64,000 nt of DNA. Origin: Notospermus geniculatus. Lineage: Eukaryota; Nemertea; Pilidiophora; Heteronemertea; Lineidae. Of the stretch, positions 21,187 through 31,734 are shown piece by piece. The first letter of the stretch is position 1. Each line of letters begins with the position of its first letter. The position numbers and the translations under genes are program-made. The stretch covers positions 298,257-362,256 of the forward strand of contig NMRB01000472.1 in the NCBI GenBank assembly GCA_002633025.1, read 5' to 3'. The notes below the pieces were generated by a model. The model worked only from the letters and a program-made list of their open reading frames with translations. It was not told the origin of the DNA and searched no databases.

Positions 21187-21541
21187 CTAAATAACGGAGA
21201 AAATGGTACGTGTTACAAGAAATGTGATTGAGGTTAACAAGACGCTGGCTCAATTCATCACAGAAAGCATATTTATTAGAACACTCAGAGGTGTTAACTG
21301 GGCAGGTACCAAGAAAGAAACCACAGGTGAATGATTTACCAAACAAACCTACGCTTTGAAAGCAGCCAATGAAATGTGCTCAGGGAGATGTGTCATTGGC
21401 AGGGGTTATCAACTGAACGGGCGACATTTAGTAATTCTGATGGCTGTGTTGGGACACCGTTACGACCTCCATTGTCAGGGGTGTACATGCACATGCTCCT
21501 AGGCCTGTATGCAGCATAGCTCCTTTTTATTGAATATCTGG
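21187..21541. other. Partial contactin intron before the gap
   Basis: This stretch should be the intron upstream of the Ig6 exon. No Ig-like exon is visible in it before the gap. Confidence 0.6.
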
Positions 21542-21855
21542 NNNNNNNNNNNNNNNNNNNNNNNNNNNNNNNNNNNNNNNNNNNNNNNNNNNNNNNNNNN
21601 NNNNNNNNNNNNNNNNNNNNNNNNNNNNNNNNNNNNNNNNNNNNNNNNNNNNNNNNNNNNNNNNNNNNNNNNNNNNNNNNNNNNNNNNNNNNNNNNNNNN
21701 NNNNNNNNNNNNNNNNNNNNNNNNNNNNNNNNNNNNNNNNNNNNNNNNNNNNNNNNNNNNNNNNNNNNNNNNNNNNNNNNNNNNNNNNNNNNNNNNNNNN
21801 NNNNNNNNNNNNNNNNNNNNNNNNNNNNNNNNNNNNNNNNNNNNNNNNNNNNNNN
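21542..21855. other. Assembly gap (314 N) at the point where contactin continuity is lost
   Basis: Contactin exons are dense to the left and none is recognised to the right. The stated size is far too small for the missing five Ig domains with introns. Confidence 0.99.
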
Positions 21856-22479
21856 GTATAATACGGATCGAAATGTACACAAAATTTGTCCCCGTTGTAC
21901 AGAATTCGATACGTATACGCATAAGGATCCGTGATAAGTCGCTGACCTCAACCTCCCTATTGCTAGCGTCGGCCCTGATGGAAAAATGAAATACAAATTG
22001 AAATGCGCTCTTTGCCAGCAGCACACACACAAATTCATGTCTGCGAGATGGGAAATCCATATCCATGCACCGCGGACGTAAAACTTGCCGACATGAGGTA
22101 CCGCAAATAGGTTTTAGCTCGCAGAGATATCTCACAGAGATTGTGACGGTATCTGTGCTACTACTACCGCAATTGTAACGGTATCTGTGCTACTACTACC
22201 GCAATCTATGTCTTTGGCGTTGTTTCAGAATCGGCGTCTCCTCACCGCCACATAGCGAAAGACGGCAACCCCACCGCCGAAAATTTGTCGCCGTTTCATT
22301 TTTCTTCGGGGACATTGGAGATAAGAGGATATTCCGAGAGTGCCAGGGGCACGTGACTTGCTGGAGTAGGCCGGTCGCGGCCTTTTGGGCGAACGTCGAA
22401 TCGACCGTAAGTGCTGCCACCTATGATCGCGCTTTCGAATCGTCTGTAACAAAAGCAATCTTGTCGTCATGCAATAGGA
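21856..22479. repeat. Repeat fragments right of the gap
   Basis: A 3' fragment of SINE family A lies at about 21938-21992 (GCGTCGGCCCTGATGGAAAA). A 33-bp unit (CGGTATCTGTGCTACTACTA plus CCGCAAT) occurs twice at 22146-22206. No gene was recognised. Confidence 0.6.
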
Positions 22480-22645
22480 GCAGACAGCCACGCGTATTGC
22501 CAAAAGATGGCAGCAAAGTTCTAGCGGACCAGTTGACAGGAAAATCCACGTGGTTGGTGCTCGGCCAAAAATGAGTGGGTCCTCTGTATGCGTTGAATTC
22601 GGCCATATAGTAACACTTAGTGGTCAATTCACTGACAGCTCCTAT
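22480..22645. mobile_element. MITE family G (CAATAGGAGC ends), copy 1
   Basis: The ends are inverted, GCAATAGGAGCAGACAG and CTGACAGCTCCTATTGC. Related copies are near 23215-23345 (partial), 34001-34168 and 56048-56215, the last two in the opposite orientation. Words such as TCTAGCGGACCA and GGTGCTC(A/G) are shared. Confidence 0.75.
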
Positions 22646-22794
22646 TGCCAGGGTTTGGGAGGTCGCGAGTCAGTCTCCGGTAGATACGAAGCCGTCGGTG
22701 AAACGGGCAGGGACAGTGTGGTATCATAGCCCGTCGCCGAGTTCCGATCATGTCCGAAGAGACCATGAAAAGAAGGTTCTCCTCTCGGTGATTA

Positions 22795-22877
22795 CACTCC
22801 TTGCGCAGTGTCTTCTCACTCATACCTGTCGTTCTATGAACGACAGGTATGAGTGAGAAGACACTGCGCAAGGAGTG
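22795..22877. repeat. Perfect 40-bp inverted repeat with a 3-base loop
   Basis: The left arm 22795-22834 and right arm 22838-22877 are exactly complementary, with loop TAT. The hairpin is flanked by the direct repeat TCGGTGATT (about 22785 and 22881). No second copy was noticed in the window. Confidence 0.95.
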
Positions 22878-24103
22878 CACTCGGTGATTGGCTGGTGTCG
22901 CCATCTCTTACATGATCATGGAACTAGGCGTCCTCGTTTGACGCGACCGACTGCCACCTACCTGTAATTTGTTCGTCGAAAGAATTAATCAAAAAATCAG
23001 AATCAAGACGCAACCAGGCCACCCTCTACACGGGTAAATAAACTGGTCGAGGATGAATTTTGAGGCAAAAAGTCGATGTGCAGGACCCGGGAGCTCATTT
23101 TATTTTCTAAGACATCACACTCTTTAAATGAGATCAATATCATTCTATTTTCCTGGGTAGAACACGTCCGGAACAAGTTCTGAAAATTTCATGTTGATCG
23201 GCACTCCAATACAAAAGAAAATTATCTTGATTGGTGCTCAGTCAACCATGAATGGGTCGGGTAAGGCATTGAATTGGGCCGTAGTGACTCCTATTGGTCA
23301 ACACGACTGACTGACAGGTACTCTCGACCAATGATCGTTGAGCAGTTAGGAACATTGGCAGCAATCGCACCTAGAAATAGAAAATGCAACTCTCACATAT
23401 ACCGAAATAATGTTTTTATTTTATTAGGTTGCACGTGTTATAATCATGAGACATCAAAAAATGACGAACGCCTGCTCATAAAATGTACACACAATGTACA
23501 GGAAGAAATGCAAGAACACGTTAACACAGGATTCCTATACATTATAACACAGGACTCGAGAGAATCTGTGGCCAACACGTTGCGGGGTCTCATTTTTTGT
23601 GATTTAGAATGGGTAATATCGTCATCGTATCCCAATGGGTACCAGCATCAAACTGACAACATAATACATGCAGGATCTCTTCCGATATCGCATCCTGAAG
23701 AAACCAGGTCCAAGCATCGCTCCCTAGCTCGTGCGTGCGAGCTTGGGAGGAATGCTAAGAGGACCCTGATATGTTCAGAATGCCGATGTCGATGTGTTAA
23801 AGGACCAAGCCTGTATGGCATCACCAGTGCACACAAATGAATGGGGGGTGGGGGGGGGGGCTAGTTACGATAGAGGGCAGCACACTGAAATGAGGTCCAG
23901 ACCGTACAATAGACGCCTTTTGTGTGGGAAATTGATCAAGACCGGGATGTCAGTTTCATTTCAATAGTTTTAACCACTAGTGACACCTATTGAGGAAGTC
24001 GGTGAGGGTCCCCATTGGACAGGTTTCTGTTTTCCCTTCTGGCTTGCCTCCCTCCTCCATTTTCGCCTGATGATGAGTGGAATTCCTGGATGCCCTGATA
24101 TTG
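22878..24103. other. No gene recognised; open frame of 188 codons at 23274-23840 (+)
   Basis: The 188-codon frame begins MGRSDSYWSTRLTDRYSRPM and is cysteine-containing near its C-terminus (LICSECRCRC). It has no recognisable domain, no transposase motif and no splice evidence. The part before 23345 overlaps a MITE family G fragment. A G-run lies at 23842-23860. A 120-bp segment at 23865-23980 recurs inverted at 29560-29690 (for example the word AGGGCAGCACAC). Confidence 0.4.
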
Positions 24104-24120
24104 CTGACGACATGCCCATT

Positions 24121-24533
24121 CCGCGCCATGCCATCTTGGCGTTGTCTCCTAGTATATTACCACTAGAATATAACGCCGAGTTTTATCTAACGCGAAGATG
24201 GCAAATTTCTCAACGGAATGCCGTCTTGGCGTTTTCTCCTACTCACTAATACATGTAGTATGACGCCGAGACAAATCTAACGCCAAGATGGCAAATTTCT
24301 CAACGAAATGCCGTCTTGGCGTTGTCTCCTATATTACCACTATAACGCCGGGTTTTATCTAACGCCAAGATGGCAAATTTCTCTGCGAAATTCCATCTTG
24401 GCCTTGTCCACACCATAGGATGTCGCCAAGACAAAACGCCAAAATGGCAAATTTCGCCGGGTTATGCCATCTTGGCGTTGTTCACTAACCAATAGAAAAG
24501 CCGACATCGACCTTACGCCAAGATGGCAAGTTT
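24121..24533. repeat. Tandem array of about 100-bp palindromic units
   Basis: Four to five units each contain GCCATCTTGGCGTT and its complement AACGCCAAGATGGC, linked by GTCTCCTA-type spacers and CAAATTTCTC. Each unit can fold on itself, and the units have drifted from one another. Confidence 0.88.
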
Positions 24534-25186
24534 CACTGCACCTTGGATCACTGTTGATTTCACATGGACTAGGCCTATAATGCCGTTAATGGTGGATTGT
24601 CTTTTTATGAAGACTTTCTAGACATTTGATTGCTTGCACATTTTACCACGGGGTTGTTCATCCAGCAAAAATCAACTGGGAATACGATGCACGAAGCATG
24701 CAGTATTATACATATACAATAGACGGAAGCACTGTAGCCAGGACTTCGGGGCATATTTCTAAAAGATCACGACAGGTGGCGCTTCGGCGCCCTCGCCAAA
24801 TCGGTTCTTCGAACTGACGACGAAACGTAATGTGGATGAAAATCGCACTTATGCAACAAAATATTCACTCTCCCTATAAAACTAGTCCTATGACCTTGTT
24901 GTGGAATGGTGTACGCCACCTAAAATACGTTAAGGAGGACACGGGACCAGTGTAAATAGGATTAGCAGACGAGTTTCCACAGAAATGGGAGCCGGTAGAG
25001 TCACGTGGGAAAGGAATCCAATGAATCCCGAAATCACTTCAACCAAATCTCTCAATGTTGTTATGAATGTCTCGATCCGTTGTTTGTTTGTAAGAGGCGT
25101 TTTGATTGGTTGTGATGGCTGTTCCGTCAGAGAGGTTGGTCATCCCCCCACTTTCCTCACCATGGTGCAAACGTGTTGACGGTTCA
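24534..25186. other. No gene recognised
   Basis: Unique-looking, moderately AT-rich sequence. Frames at 24626-24817 and 24985-25179 have no support. Confidence 0.4.
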
Positions 25187-25222
25187 CTATAAAAATGGGA
25201 ATAGCCGCTTGTTCGCCTTCTC
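25187..25222 (-). CDS. Possible last exon of the six-cysteine secreted peptide gene
   Basis: An acceptor (TTTTTCGTTTCAG) precedes 25222. Read in phase 0, as the exon at 25665 requires, it gives EKANKRLFPFL and TAG. In another phase the same position opens a 60-residue Ser/Thr/Asn-rich frame (GYSHFYSEPSTRL...). That frame looks like a cytoplasmic tail but needs a different upstream phase, so the assignment is uncertain. Confidence 0.3.
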   Translation of the reverse strand, partial: EKANKRLFPFL

Positions 25223-25509
25223 CTGAAACGAAAAACGTAAGTTAATTCTATAAGATAGACTAGGAAAGAATAACTCGGGTCTGAAACAAGAAAAATGCAA
25301 GAACTTTCAACAAAGTTGGCCAAATTTGGAGTCACCCTGGCATGTAGGGTGCAATAACCTTGTGCATGGCCGTACATACGGCTTGGCATACACTCATTCC
25401 GATTCTTAAGACTGTACGGAAAATGCTCGCTATAGAAGACTGGGTGGCGCCCTAGCCCTAAAGAGATCTGCTGCGATCCAGATAACCTTACAGCGCCGCC
25501 CAACGTCGA

Positions 25510-25616
25510 TTCGATGACGACTGCAGCGCCGCCCAACGTCTTTCTTAGCTACGACTCAAGGTCATCCTGACGACTGCAGCGCCTCCCAACGTCTTTCTTA
25601 CCTACAACACGAGGTC
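25510..25616. repeat. Two-copy 53-bp tandem repeat
   Basis: TGACGACTGCAGCGCC(G/T) followed by CCCAACGTCTTTCTTA occurs twice in a row, with a third partial match just to the left. It lies in the putative intron between 25222 and 25665. Confidence 0.8.
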
Positions 25617-25664
25617 ACGTCTTTATTTTCGGATATAACCGCGAATGTACTGTACGTAACTTAC

Positions 25665-25802
25665 CGGTTTCACCTTATCGCAGTAGACTAAAGGCTCTAA
25701 TTTAGGTGGGTAGGCCACCCTCTCCACGTAACCCGGACAGCAGGGGGCGTTACACACTTTTACTGATTTGATACTTTTCCATCCTCGCATACAGCACAAG
25801 AA
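25665..25802 (-). CDS. Six-cysteine exon (putative secreted peptide or extracellular domain)
   Basis: The exon is 138 nt, phase 0 at both ends, with acceptor ATCGTTTCAG and donor CCG|GTAAGT. It is open in only one frame: FLCCMRGWKSIKSVKVCNAP, then CCPGYVERVAYPPKLEPLVY and CDKVKP. The cysteine pattern is CC-x12-C-x3-CC-x19-C. The CCPGY motif is reminiscent of the end of EMI domains and the start of Nimrod/EGF-like repeats, but the rest does not match well enough to name a domain. Its phase fits directly after the signal-peptide exon at 38686-38606. It could also belong to a larger extracellular protein whose other exons I did not recognise. Confidence 0.5.
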
Positions 25803-26233
25803 CTGAAACGATATAGATGAACTTATGAAAATATTAAATTATTAATCGCAAATTTTAAGCCACTGCTCGACGTGAGTTTTCTCATTATTATTATTATTTA
25901 CATAATTTATGTAGCGCCTTATTCCTAAAGGCTATAAGGCGCTTTACATAAAACATTTAAACATTTAAATAAATATAGAACAAGGGAATTAAACAATTTC
26001 GTTAGAACATTGTGCAAAAAATATGCCTTTTAAAGAAGTCACCGACTCGGCCATCCTGACACCGCTGGGCAGAGCGTCCAACAGACCATGCGCCACCTGT
26101 CTGAAGGACCTGTCACCGAACCTTTGTCTTTATTCTTGGAACAGACAGGAGAGGCGCTGGTCTGCCGAACGCAAAGCGCGACACGGTCATGTGGTACCTC
26201 ACGGTTTCTCATGCGAGTTGCCTCTCTATGGGC
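25803..26233. other. No gene recognised; possible SINE/LINE 3' tail
   Basis: A TTATTATTATTATT run at about 25888 is followed by TGTAGCGCCTTATTCCTAAA and AAGGCGCTTTACATAAA. This resembles 3' ends of retroposons seen in many invertebrates. The frame at 26023-26238 after it has no recognised motif. Confidence 0.4.
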
Positions 26234-26466
26234 AATAGACTATATCACTCCAAAAGAGCGCAGCACCTGACGGGTACTACAGCGTCACGACGTCCCGTAC
26301 TCATTCCACGACATCTTGACGTGAGACGACGTCATGATCGCTAAAACAAGTGGAGGTTTTTCGAGTGACGTCACCGCGTTCAGAATGGGGGACGGGACGT
26401 CGTGACGCTGTAGGCCCAGCTAGCGACCCGTCAGGTGCTGCGCTCTATTGGAGTGATAGAGTCTAT
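26234..26466. mobile_element. Foldback MITE, 233 bp
   Basis: Inverted ends: ATAGACTATATCACTCC at the left and GGAGTGATAGAGTCTAT at the right. Inner pairing (GAGCGCAGCACCTGACGGGT / ACCCGTCAGGTGCTGCGCTC) covers most of the element. Confidence 0.9.
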
Positions 26467-26670
26467 TTACCGGTTGATGGTTTCCAATGACACAAACGCC
26501 TGCGCATAGCTTTCTATAAAATATGGTTGATTTGTCCGTGGAAAACCAACTCCCGCGAAAACACTCACGGGAGCAACGCCTTGAGTGTCCAAAGAACACT
26601 AGTCCATGAATTTATGTATGAGGTATCACTAGCCATTCATCAATGGCAAAAGCTGGGACAGTGTCCGGCA

Positions 26671-27070
26671 TTAGAGAGGTTGCGCAGCGGCCCGACTCAG
26701 ATTCAGACTTCAACTACGAGAATGAATTGCAGTATGGACATCCTTGATAAAAACGATTTGATAGAAGTTTTCAATTCGTCAAACACCAATTGAAGGCAGA
26801 AAAGTTTGGCCTTATTAATCGGAAGTGCGGATAAATAATGAATATTGAAGTCGTAATCCTAGTCGTTACGACTTGAAACACGACTATAATATTTGCGATT
26901 TACGTGCACTTCCGATTACGAGTCAAAATTATTATGCCACAAAGTTATGGCATTTTACGATTTGCAAACGTCTATCAATTCGTTTTTATCAAGGATGTCT
27001 ACAGCGGACTGCAATTCATTCTGGTGTTTGAAGCCGGAGTCGGAGTCGGAAAGCTGCGCAACCTATCTAT
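26671..27070. mobile_element. Foldback MITE, about 400 bp
   Basis: Ends GGTTGCGCAGC and GCTGCGCAACC pair. The arms continue through CCGACTC.GATTC, GACATCCTTGATAAAAACGA and its complement TCGTTTTTATCAAGGATGTC to a centre near 26860. Apparent exons on either strand here are hairpin arms. Confidence 0.88.
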
Positions 27071-27454
27071 TATGGCCTTTTCCCCGCCAGAGCTCTCCTC
27101 ACTGGAGTTAGTAATCACGAGTAATAATTTTGAGAACATGTAACAGTTTAGGTTCAAAATCGCCTTTATTTTCTTACGGTACTTCCATGCAACCCATACA
27201 GACAGAATGGTGATACCGATTGATGGATCGTCTGCCCTGTCCGTACAACAACACCGCTGAACCAATCAGAACACGACATTTATTATCTCTGAGTCTCATC
27301 CATTTGAGAACGAATCAGGAGAAATTAATCGTTAAATGATTGATAAATGATGCCGGGAAAAGAAGACAATTCAATCAGTGAGTAAACGCCGGGAAATTGC
27401 TCTTCATTTGGTTTGTTATTGAAAGCCAGTAGTTCCATATCTCACCGCTAGGAT

Positions 27455-27615
27455 TAACTGCAGAGATCGGTAGCGCCTGTCATTTCTAACGAGTTGATTG
27501 GTCAACAAAAGCGCAATCAAACGCATTCAACGCGTCTTCATCGGGTGCATTTCGGACGATCACGTGCTTATTTACAATCGGTCTACTGGTCGTACCTGTG
27601 AGATTGGGAACCAGT
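27455..27615. mobile_element. MITE family H (GAGATCGGTAGCGCC start, GGGAACCAGTC end), copy 1
   Basis: It starts GAGATCGGTAGCGCCTGTC and ends TTGGGAACCAGTCTA. The same ends bracket 44148-44322 and 51557-51853. Internally they share ATTGGTC, TCAACAAAAG.GCAATCAA and CACGTG. Confidence 0.7.
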
Positions 27616-27814
27616 CTAGAAAGCTATGGTTACACAACACCCGATAGATGGCACGCAGATCAGTTGCCGTTGCCGTGTTCACATGTTCTGTTGCACGTGA
27701 AGACCTATACTCCATCCGAGTCTGCCGTCGTGCGAACAATATAAAGTGAAGGGCGAACAATAGCATTTTGCCATACAATTGACAGACATTGATAAACAGC
27801 GCAAAACAGGCCTT

Positions 27815-27975
27815 GTTAAGCGGTCCATCCACGTACAATATTATTGCACAATATGGGGCCCAAAATGGGTGACATGTGTATCTGGCATAATGGATAGGAC
27901 AAAGATTGGCAATAATATTGCCCATTTTGATCCTCATATTGTGCAATAATATTGCAACGTGGAAAAACCGCTTTA
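27815..27975. mobile_element. MITE family I (ATTGCACAATATGG), copy 1
   Basis: The arms AATATTATTGCACAATATGG and ATATTGTGCAATAATATTGC face each other. The core is shared with 39244-39385, including TCTGGCATAATGGA and GATTGGCAATAATATTGCCC. Confidence 0.85.
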
Positions 27976-28835
27976 CGGGCCTCTTTCTGTGAATCGTCGA
28001 TCCGCAACGACCTCGAATCGCATCCGATAGTGAAAATGATCAGTTGAGTCCAATAGGCCTACCCTGCATAACGTATTGAATTCACCATTTTGGCCGGTCC
28101 GTGTTACAGGCCTTTGACCAGGTTACTTAAACTCCACCCGAGTGAAACAAGTCCATCCTTTTGCTATGCAAAATAGGGAAGAACCTAGGCCAACAAAGGG
28201 CTGCGTGCACTTGTGCCACGCGGTCATTCAGTCATTTTCAAATGCCATTGCGCGTCTTTTCATTCAAGGTACGGGTCCCCAGATGTGGGCAACTTTTGTT
28301 GATCATATTGGAGAAGGGATACATATTCTGGACACTGTTTTGAACGGACTAACGCGGGAAACGGCCATGCAAAACGACTGAATTACATGTACATGTAGAC
28401 AAAACTCGGACTTGGTAAGTTCTCTTTGGTTGCTTAGCATGTTTTTTCAAGGAAACTTTTCAAGGTGTCCATAACAACAAATCGCAAAGAAAGTACAGAG
28501 CGGAAATCAGAAAGTGGAAACTTTGCTGACGTCAACGTCTCAACCAGCCGCCGCCGCACACTTGACGGGGCATCAACGACCCAGTCTTGTCGGCGTTCAT
28601 TGCCCCATGTAATAGGTTTAGCAATTACCTGTGTCATCAAAGGCTGGACTTCTGAGAGCGAGTCGATCCGATAGACCAGGCTTAGATCCTCACACGAAGG
28701 ATAATCCGTTAGACAGGAAACTTATTGGAACATCATATGCTAACTCGGTACAGCGGATTTTCCTGTGTTCATTATTGCTTATGTTGGATACGGTTATCAA
28801 TATTGTAACGCATATCATGTCAAAGAGGTTCTCCA
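27976..28835. other. No gene recognised
   Basis: Open frames at 28142-28381 and 28465-28674 (plus) and 28434-28640 (minus) lack recognisable motifs and splice support. Confidence 0.4.
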
Positions 28836-28975
28836 CCCACGTTGTGAGACTTTTTGGCCGAGTTGGCTCTCTATGGGCAACTCAACCGTAGAAAGCTATG
28901 GGCAGTCGTTGGTGCCATTGGTCACAGCGTAGGCAACCAACAATGGTGAATTGTCCATTGAGAGCCAACTCTCAC
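28836..28975. mobile_element. MITE family D (GGCAACTCA/GAGAGCCAACT), copy 1
   Basis: It contains GTTGGCTCTCTATGGGCAAC, TAGAAAGCTATGGGCAGTCG and AATTGTCCATTGAGAGCC. These are shared with family members at 37425, 39172, 47575, 49394 and 58170. Confidence 0.75.
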
Positions 28976-28986
28976 CAGGACACCTG

Positions 28987-29319
28987 CACTGTTAGAAATA
29001 ACAGAAGATTTTACAGAAAATCTGTGCAGCAGAGTCCCCAGGACGGTTCTGTAAAATTACAGACCTGATCTGTAAAATTACAAACTTAAATAAATGTCAA
29101 CAGAGATTTGACTGGAGGCTGACCAAATTATATTTTCATACTGCCCTCAGAAGGCATCATTATTGGATGTCCAATGGAGTCCAACCAATACAGGAAAACA
29201 TGAATCATACCATTAAAAAATTATGTAAATTTACAGAAAGTGCTGGGGACTCTGCTGCAGGGAATTTCTGTAAAATTACTGCAGAATTACTACTGTAAAT
29301 TTAATAATTTCTAACAGTG
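28987..29319. mobile_element. MITE with CACTGTTAGAAAT termini, 333 bp
   Basis: Inverted ends CACTGTTAGAAATAA and TAATAATTTCTAACAGTG. The sub-terminal regions pair through GCAGAGTCCCCAG / CTGGGGACTCTGC. It is rich in CTGTAAAATTAC words. Non-autonomous, with no frame. Confidence 0.88.
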
Positions 29320-29321
29320 TG

Positions 29322-30203
29322 GCCCCGTATTCATAAAACTACTTAAGTCTAAAGTGTGATACTTATCTTTTGTGTTGAACAAAAGATAAGTGGCATACTT
29401 AGACTTAAGTAGTTTTATGAATACCGGGCCTGGAGCGCCTTCAGTCACGGGAAAAAATAGCATTTGTACCCTTGATTCCGCTGATGCTTACGGATTTTCA
29501 AATCGATGTTGTGTTGGACCCCCTTCAAATTGTAGGTCAATGGGACCATAGCTAACTTATAGCTAATACTATTGAAATGATGTGACATCCCGGTCGTGTC
29601 GATTCCCCACGCCAAAAGGCGTCCATTGTATAGGACCTGGTTGTGGTGTGCTGCCCTCTATCGTATAGTTATGATCCCATAGCAAGTTATTTGGACACCA
29701 GGGCCCATATTCATAAAACTACTTAAGTCTAAGTGTGACACTTATCCTTTGTTCAACACAAAAGATAAGTGTCACACTTTGACTTAAGTATGTTTATGAA
29801 TATGGATCCAGGGTCCATATTCAAGTCAAAGTGTGATACTTATCTTTTGTGTTGAACAAAGGAAAAGTGTCACACTTAGACTTAAGTAGTTTTATGAATA
29901 TGGGCCCATGGCCCATATTCATAAAACTACTTAAGTCTAAGTGTGATACTTATCTTTTGTTCAACACAAAAGATAAGTGTCACACTAACACTTAAGTAGT
30001 TTTATGAATATGGGCCATGGGCCCATATTCATAAAAACAAAAGATAAGTATCACACTTAGACTTAAGTAGTTTTATGAATATGGGCCATGGGCCCATATT
30101 CATAAACATACTTAAGTCAAACTGTGATACTTACATGTATCTTTTGTGTTGAACAAAGGATAAGTGTCACACTTAGACTTAAGTAGTTTTATGAATATGG
30201 GCC
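29322..30203. repeat. Array of foldback MITE family A: one solo copy and five consecutive hairpin units
   Basis: The solo copy is 29322-29430. The consecutive units are 29701-29809, 29811-29907, 29910-30016, 30019-30087 (internally truncated) and 30090-30203. Each is an inverted repeat of GGCCCATATTCATAAAACTA through CTTAAGTCTAAGTGTGATAC to ATCTTTTGTTCAACACAAAA and back. Units abut through palindromic ATGGGCCCATGG-like junctions. A further copy lies at 54294-54410. Confidence 0.93.
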
Positions 30204-30884
30204 CAGGATATCTTACTTTTTGCCGATGCAAAGCGTTCCTGTATACATATACTTTTAAAAAAAACAGTGCCTGTTCAGTTGGAGGTTTCTACTCTGGTGA
30301 ACAACCTTTTTTTGTTGTTGTCTGTATCCGATTTAGGCTCCTACATCTTAGCAACTGCCAAATTAATATCTCTGATTGAGGATATTTTTTACTTGGGCGA
30401 ATAAAGAAGATGGCCAAAGGGTTTTCTCCCCTCCATCATATCCATTCAATTGTCACCATTGTGTGCATTGGCAACCAGACAATTTGCTCCTGGAACATAA
30501 CGGTCAGGTCCATCCGGTCTGCGTAGGCTTAATGGTAAAGTTTCGTCAGTAATCACGAAAATGTTTTGTTCCTTTGTTTGTTTCTCTGGTGAACATGTTC
30601 CTAAACCGATCTAGATCTACTACTGTTCTGATTTCATCTGTTTTCATTTGTATATAATACTGGAGGATAATGGAAAAAGGGAAACGTAAAGAGCTTTGTC
30701 GGACGAGGGATGAAACCCTTTCCTGTCTTCTCCTCTAGTCTAAGGTTGCAGGCGATCGTCTTCCAATATCAAGAGAGGTTTTTTTCTGTCATGCGCATCA
30801 GAAAGACGGGTAGTTTCTAATCAGAGAGCCCAGCGCCAAATACGGCACGATTGGGTCCGTAGACGTATCCGGGCGAATAATACA
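30204..30884. other. No gene recognised
   Basis: AT-rich single-copy-looking sequence with no supported exon or repeat structure. Confidence 0.4.
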
Positions 30885-31250
30885 GAGTTTTCGCAAAGCC
30901 CCCGAAACGCCAACGCGAACGCTAAACCCATTGTTCGATGCCACAAAGAGCGCAGCGAACAAAAGGATAGACGTTCGCCTTGGCGTTTCGGGTGCTTTGC
31001 GAAAACTCTATAATAGTGACCCGGTTAGGTCCTACGACTACGTTTATCTATTGTGTGAGTTGACTCGAACAATAGATAAACGTTGTTGTAGGGCCTAACC
31101 GGGTGGTTGCGAAAGCTTACTAGGGAGTTTTCGCAAAGCCCCCGAAACGCCAACGCGAACGCCCAACCCATTGTTCGATGGCACGACGAGAGCACCGAAC
31201 AAAAGGATAGACGTTCGCGTTGGCGTTTCTGGGCCTTTGCGAAAACTCCC
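30885..31250. mobile_element. Two copies of MITE family C (AGTTTTCGCAAAGCC) flanking another foldback
   Basis: Family C copies lie at 30885-31008 and 31123-31250. Each is a near-perfect foldback with arms GTTTTCGCAAAGCCCCCGAA through CGCCAACGCGAACG. Between them, at 31019-31106, sits a different foldback with arms CCCGGTTAGG(T/C)CCTAC and GTAGGGCCTAACCGGG. Other family C copies are at 51416-51543 and 55273-55400. Confidence 0.9.
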
Positions 31251-31734
31251 TATTGGCCGGAGTACCCGAGAAACCCGCGCTGTCAAAGAGAGTCGCCTGG
31301 CTATGATTATGAACTCCCCAAAAATAATGGTGGGGATTCGGTCGGTGTCGGCCAACGGCGCTTTCTGTTAGAGAAAACAGAACGCCCCTTCCCTTCCCTT
31401 CCCTGCCCCTGTCTCCTCCAGTTGGACAGTTGGTGTTCGGTCATTTCGGCATCGACGTCGTATAAGCAACTCTCGTAGGCAGTTCGTTATCCGATAAAGT
31501 ACATCCACACCTCCTGCGATAAGCAAGTCTCCTTTCCTATTCTTAGCAACTGGACAGTCACAGACGGCAGACCATTTAACCTCGACTTATCCCCGAACCA
31601 CTTACTCGATCCTATCTCGATATTTCCGTCCAGTATCTCTGGACAAATACTAAGATTAATTGCTATGAGATGGGAATATGACAGTTTTATCCGTATATAG
31701 TTTATCAGTATGGAAAATACTAGGTATAAAAGTC
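31251..31734. other. No gene recognised
   Basis: Contains a C/T-rich stretch (CCCTTCCCTTCCCTTCCC) near 31385. The open frame at 31107-31478 crosses a MITE arm and is not a gene. Confidence 0.45.

Noticed and set aside
21499-22135. Long frames of 141-202 codons around 21.5-22.1 kb
   Set aside because: Most of each frame is the N gap, so the length is meaningless.
25039-25222. 60-residue Ser/Thr/Asn-rich frame resembling a cytoplasmic tail
   Set aside because: Its splice phase does not fit the six-cysteine exon, and no transmembrane exon was found; kept only as an alternative reading of the possible terminal exon.
26999-27265. Minus-strand frame with CCC and a short hydrophobic segment followed by RKKIK
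   Set aside because: The hydrophobic stretch is too short for a membrane span, and the rest runs into a foldback arm; no exon partner was identified.
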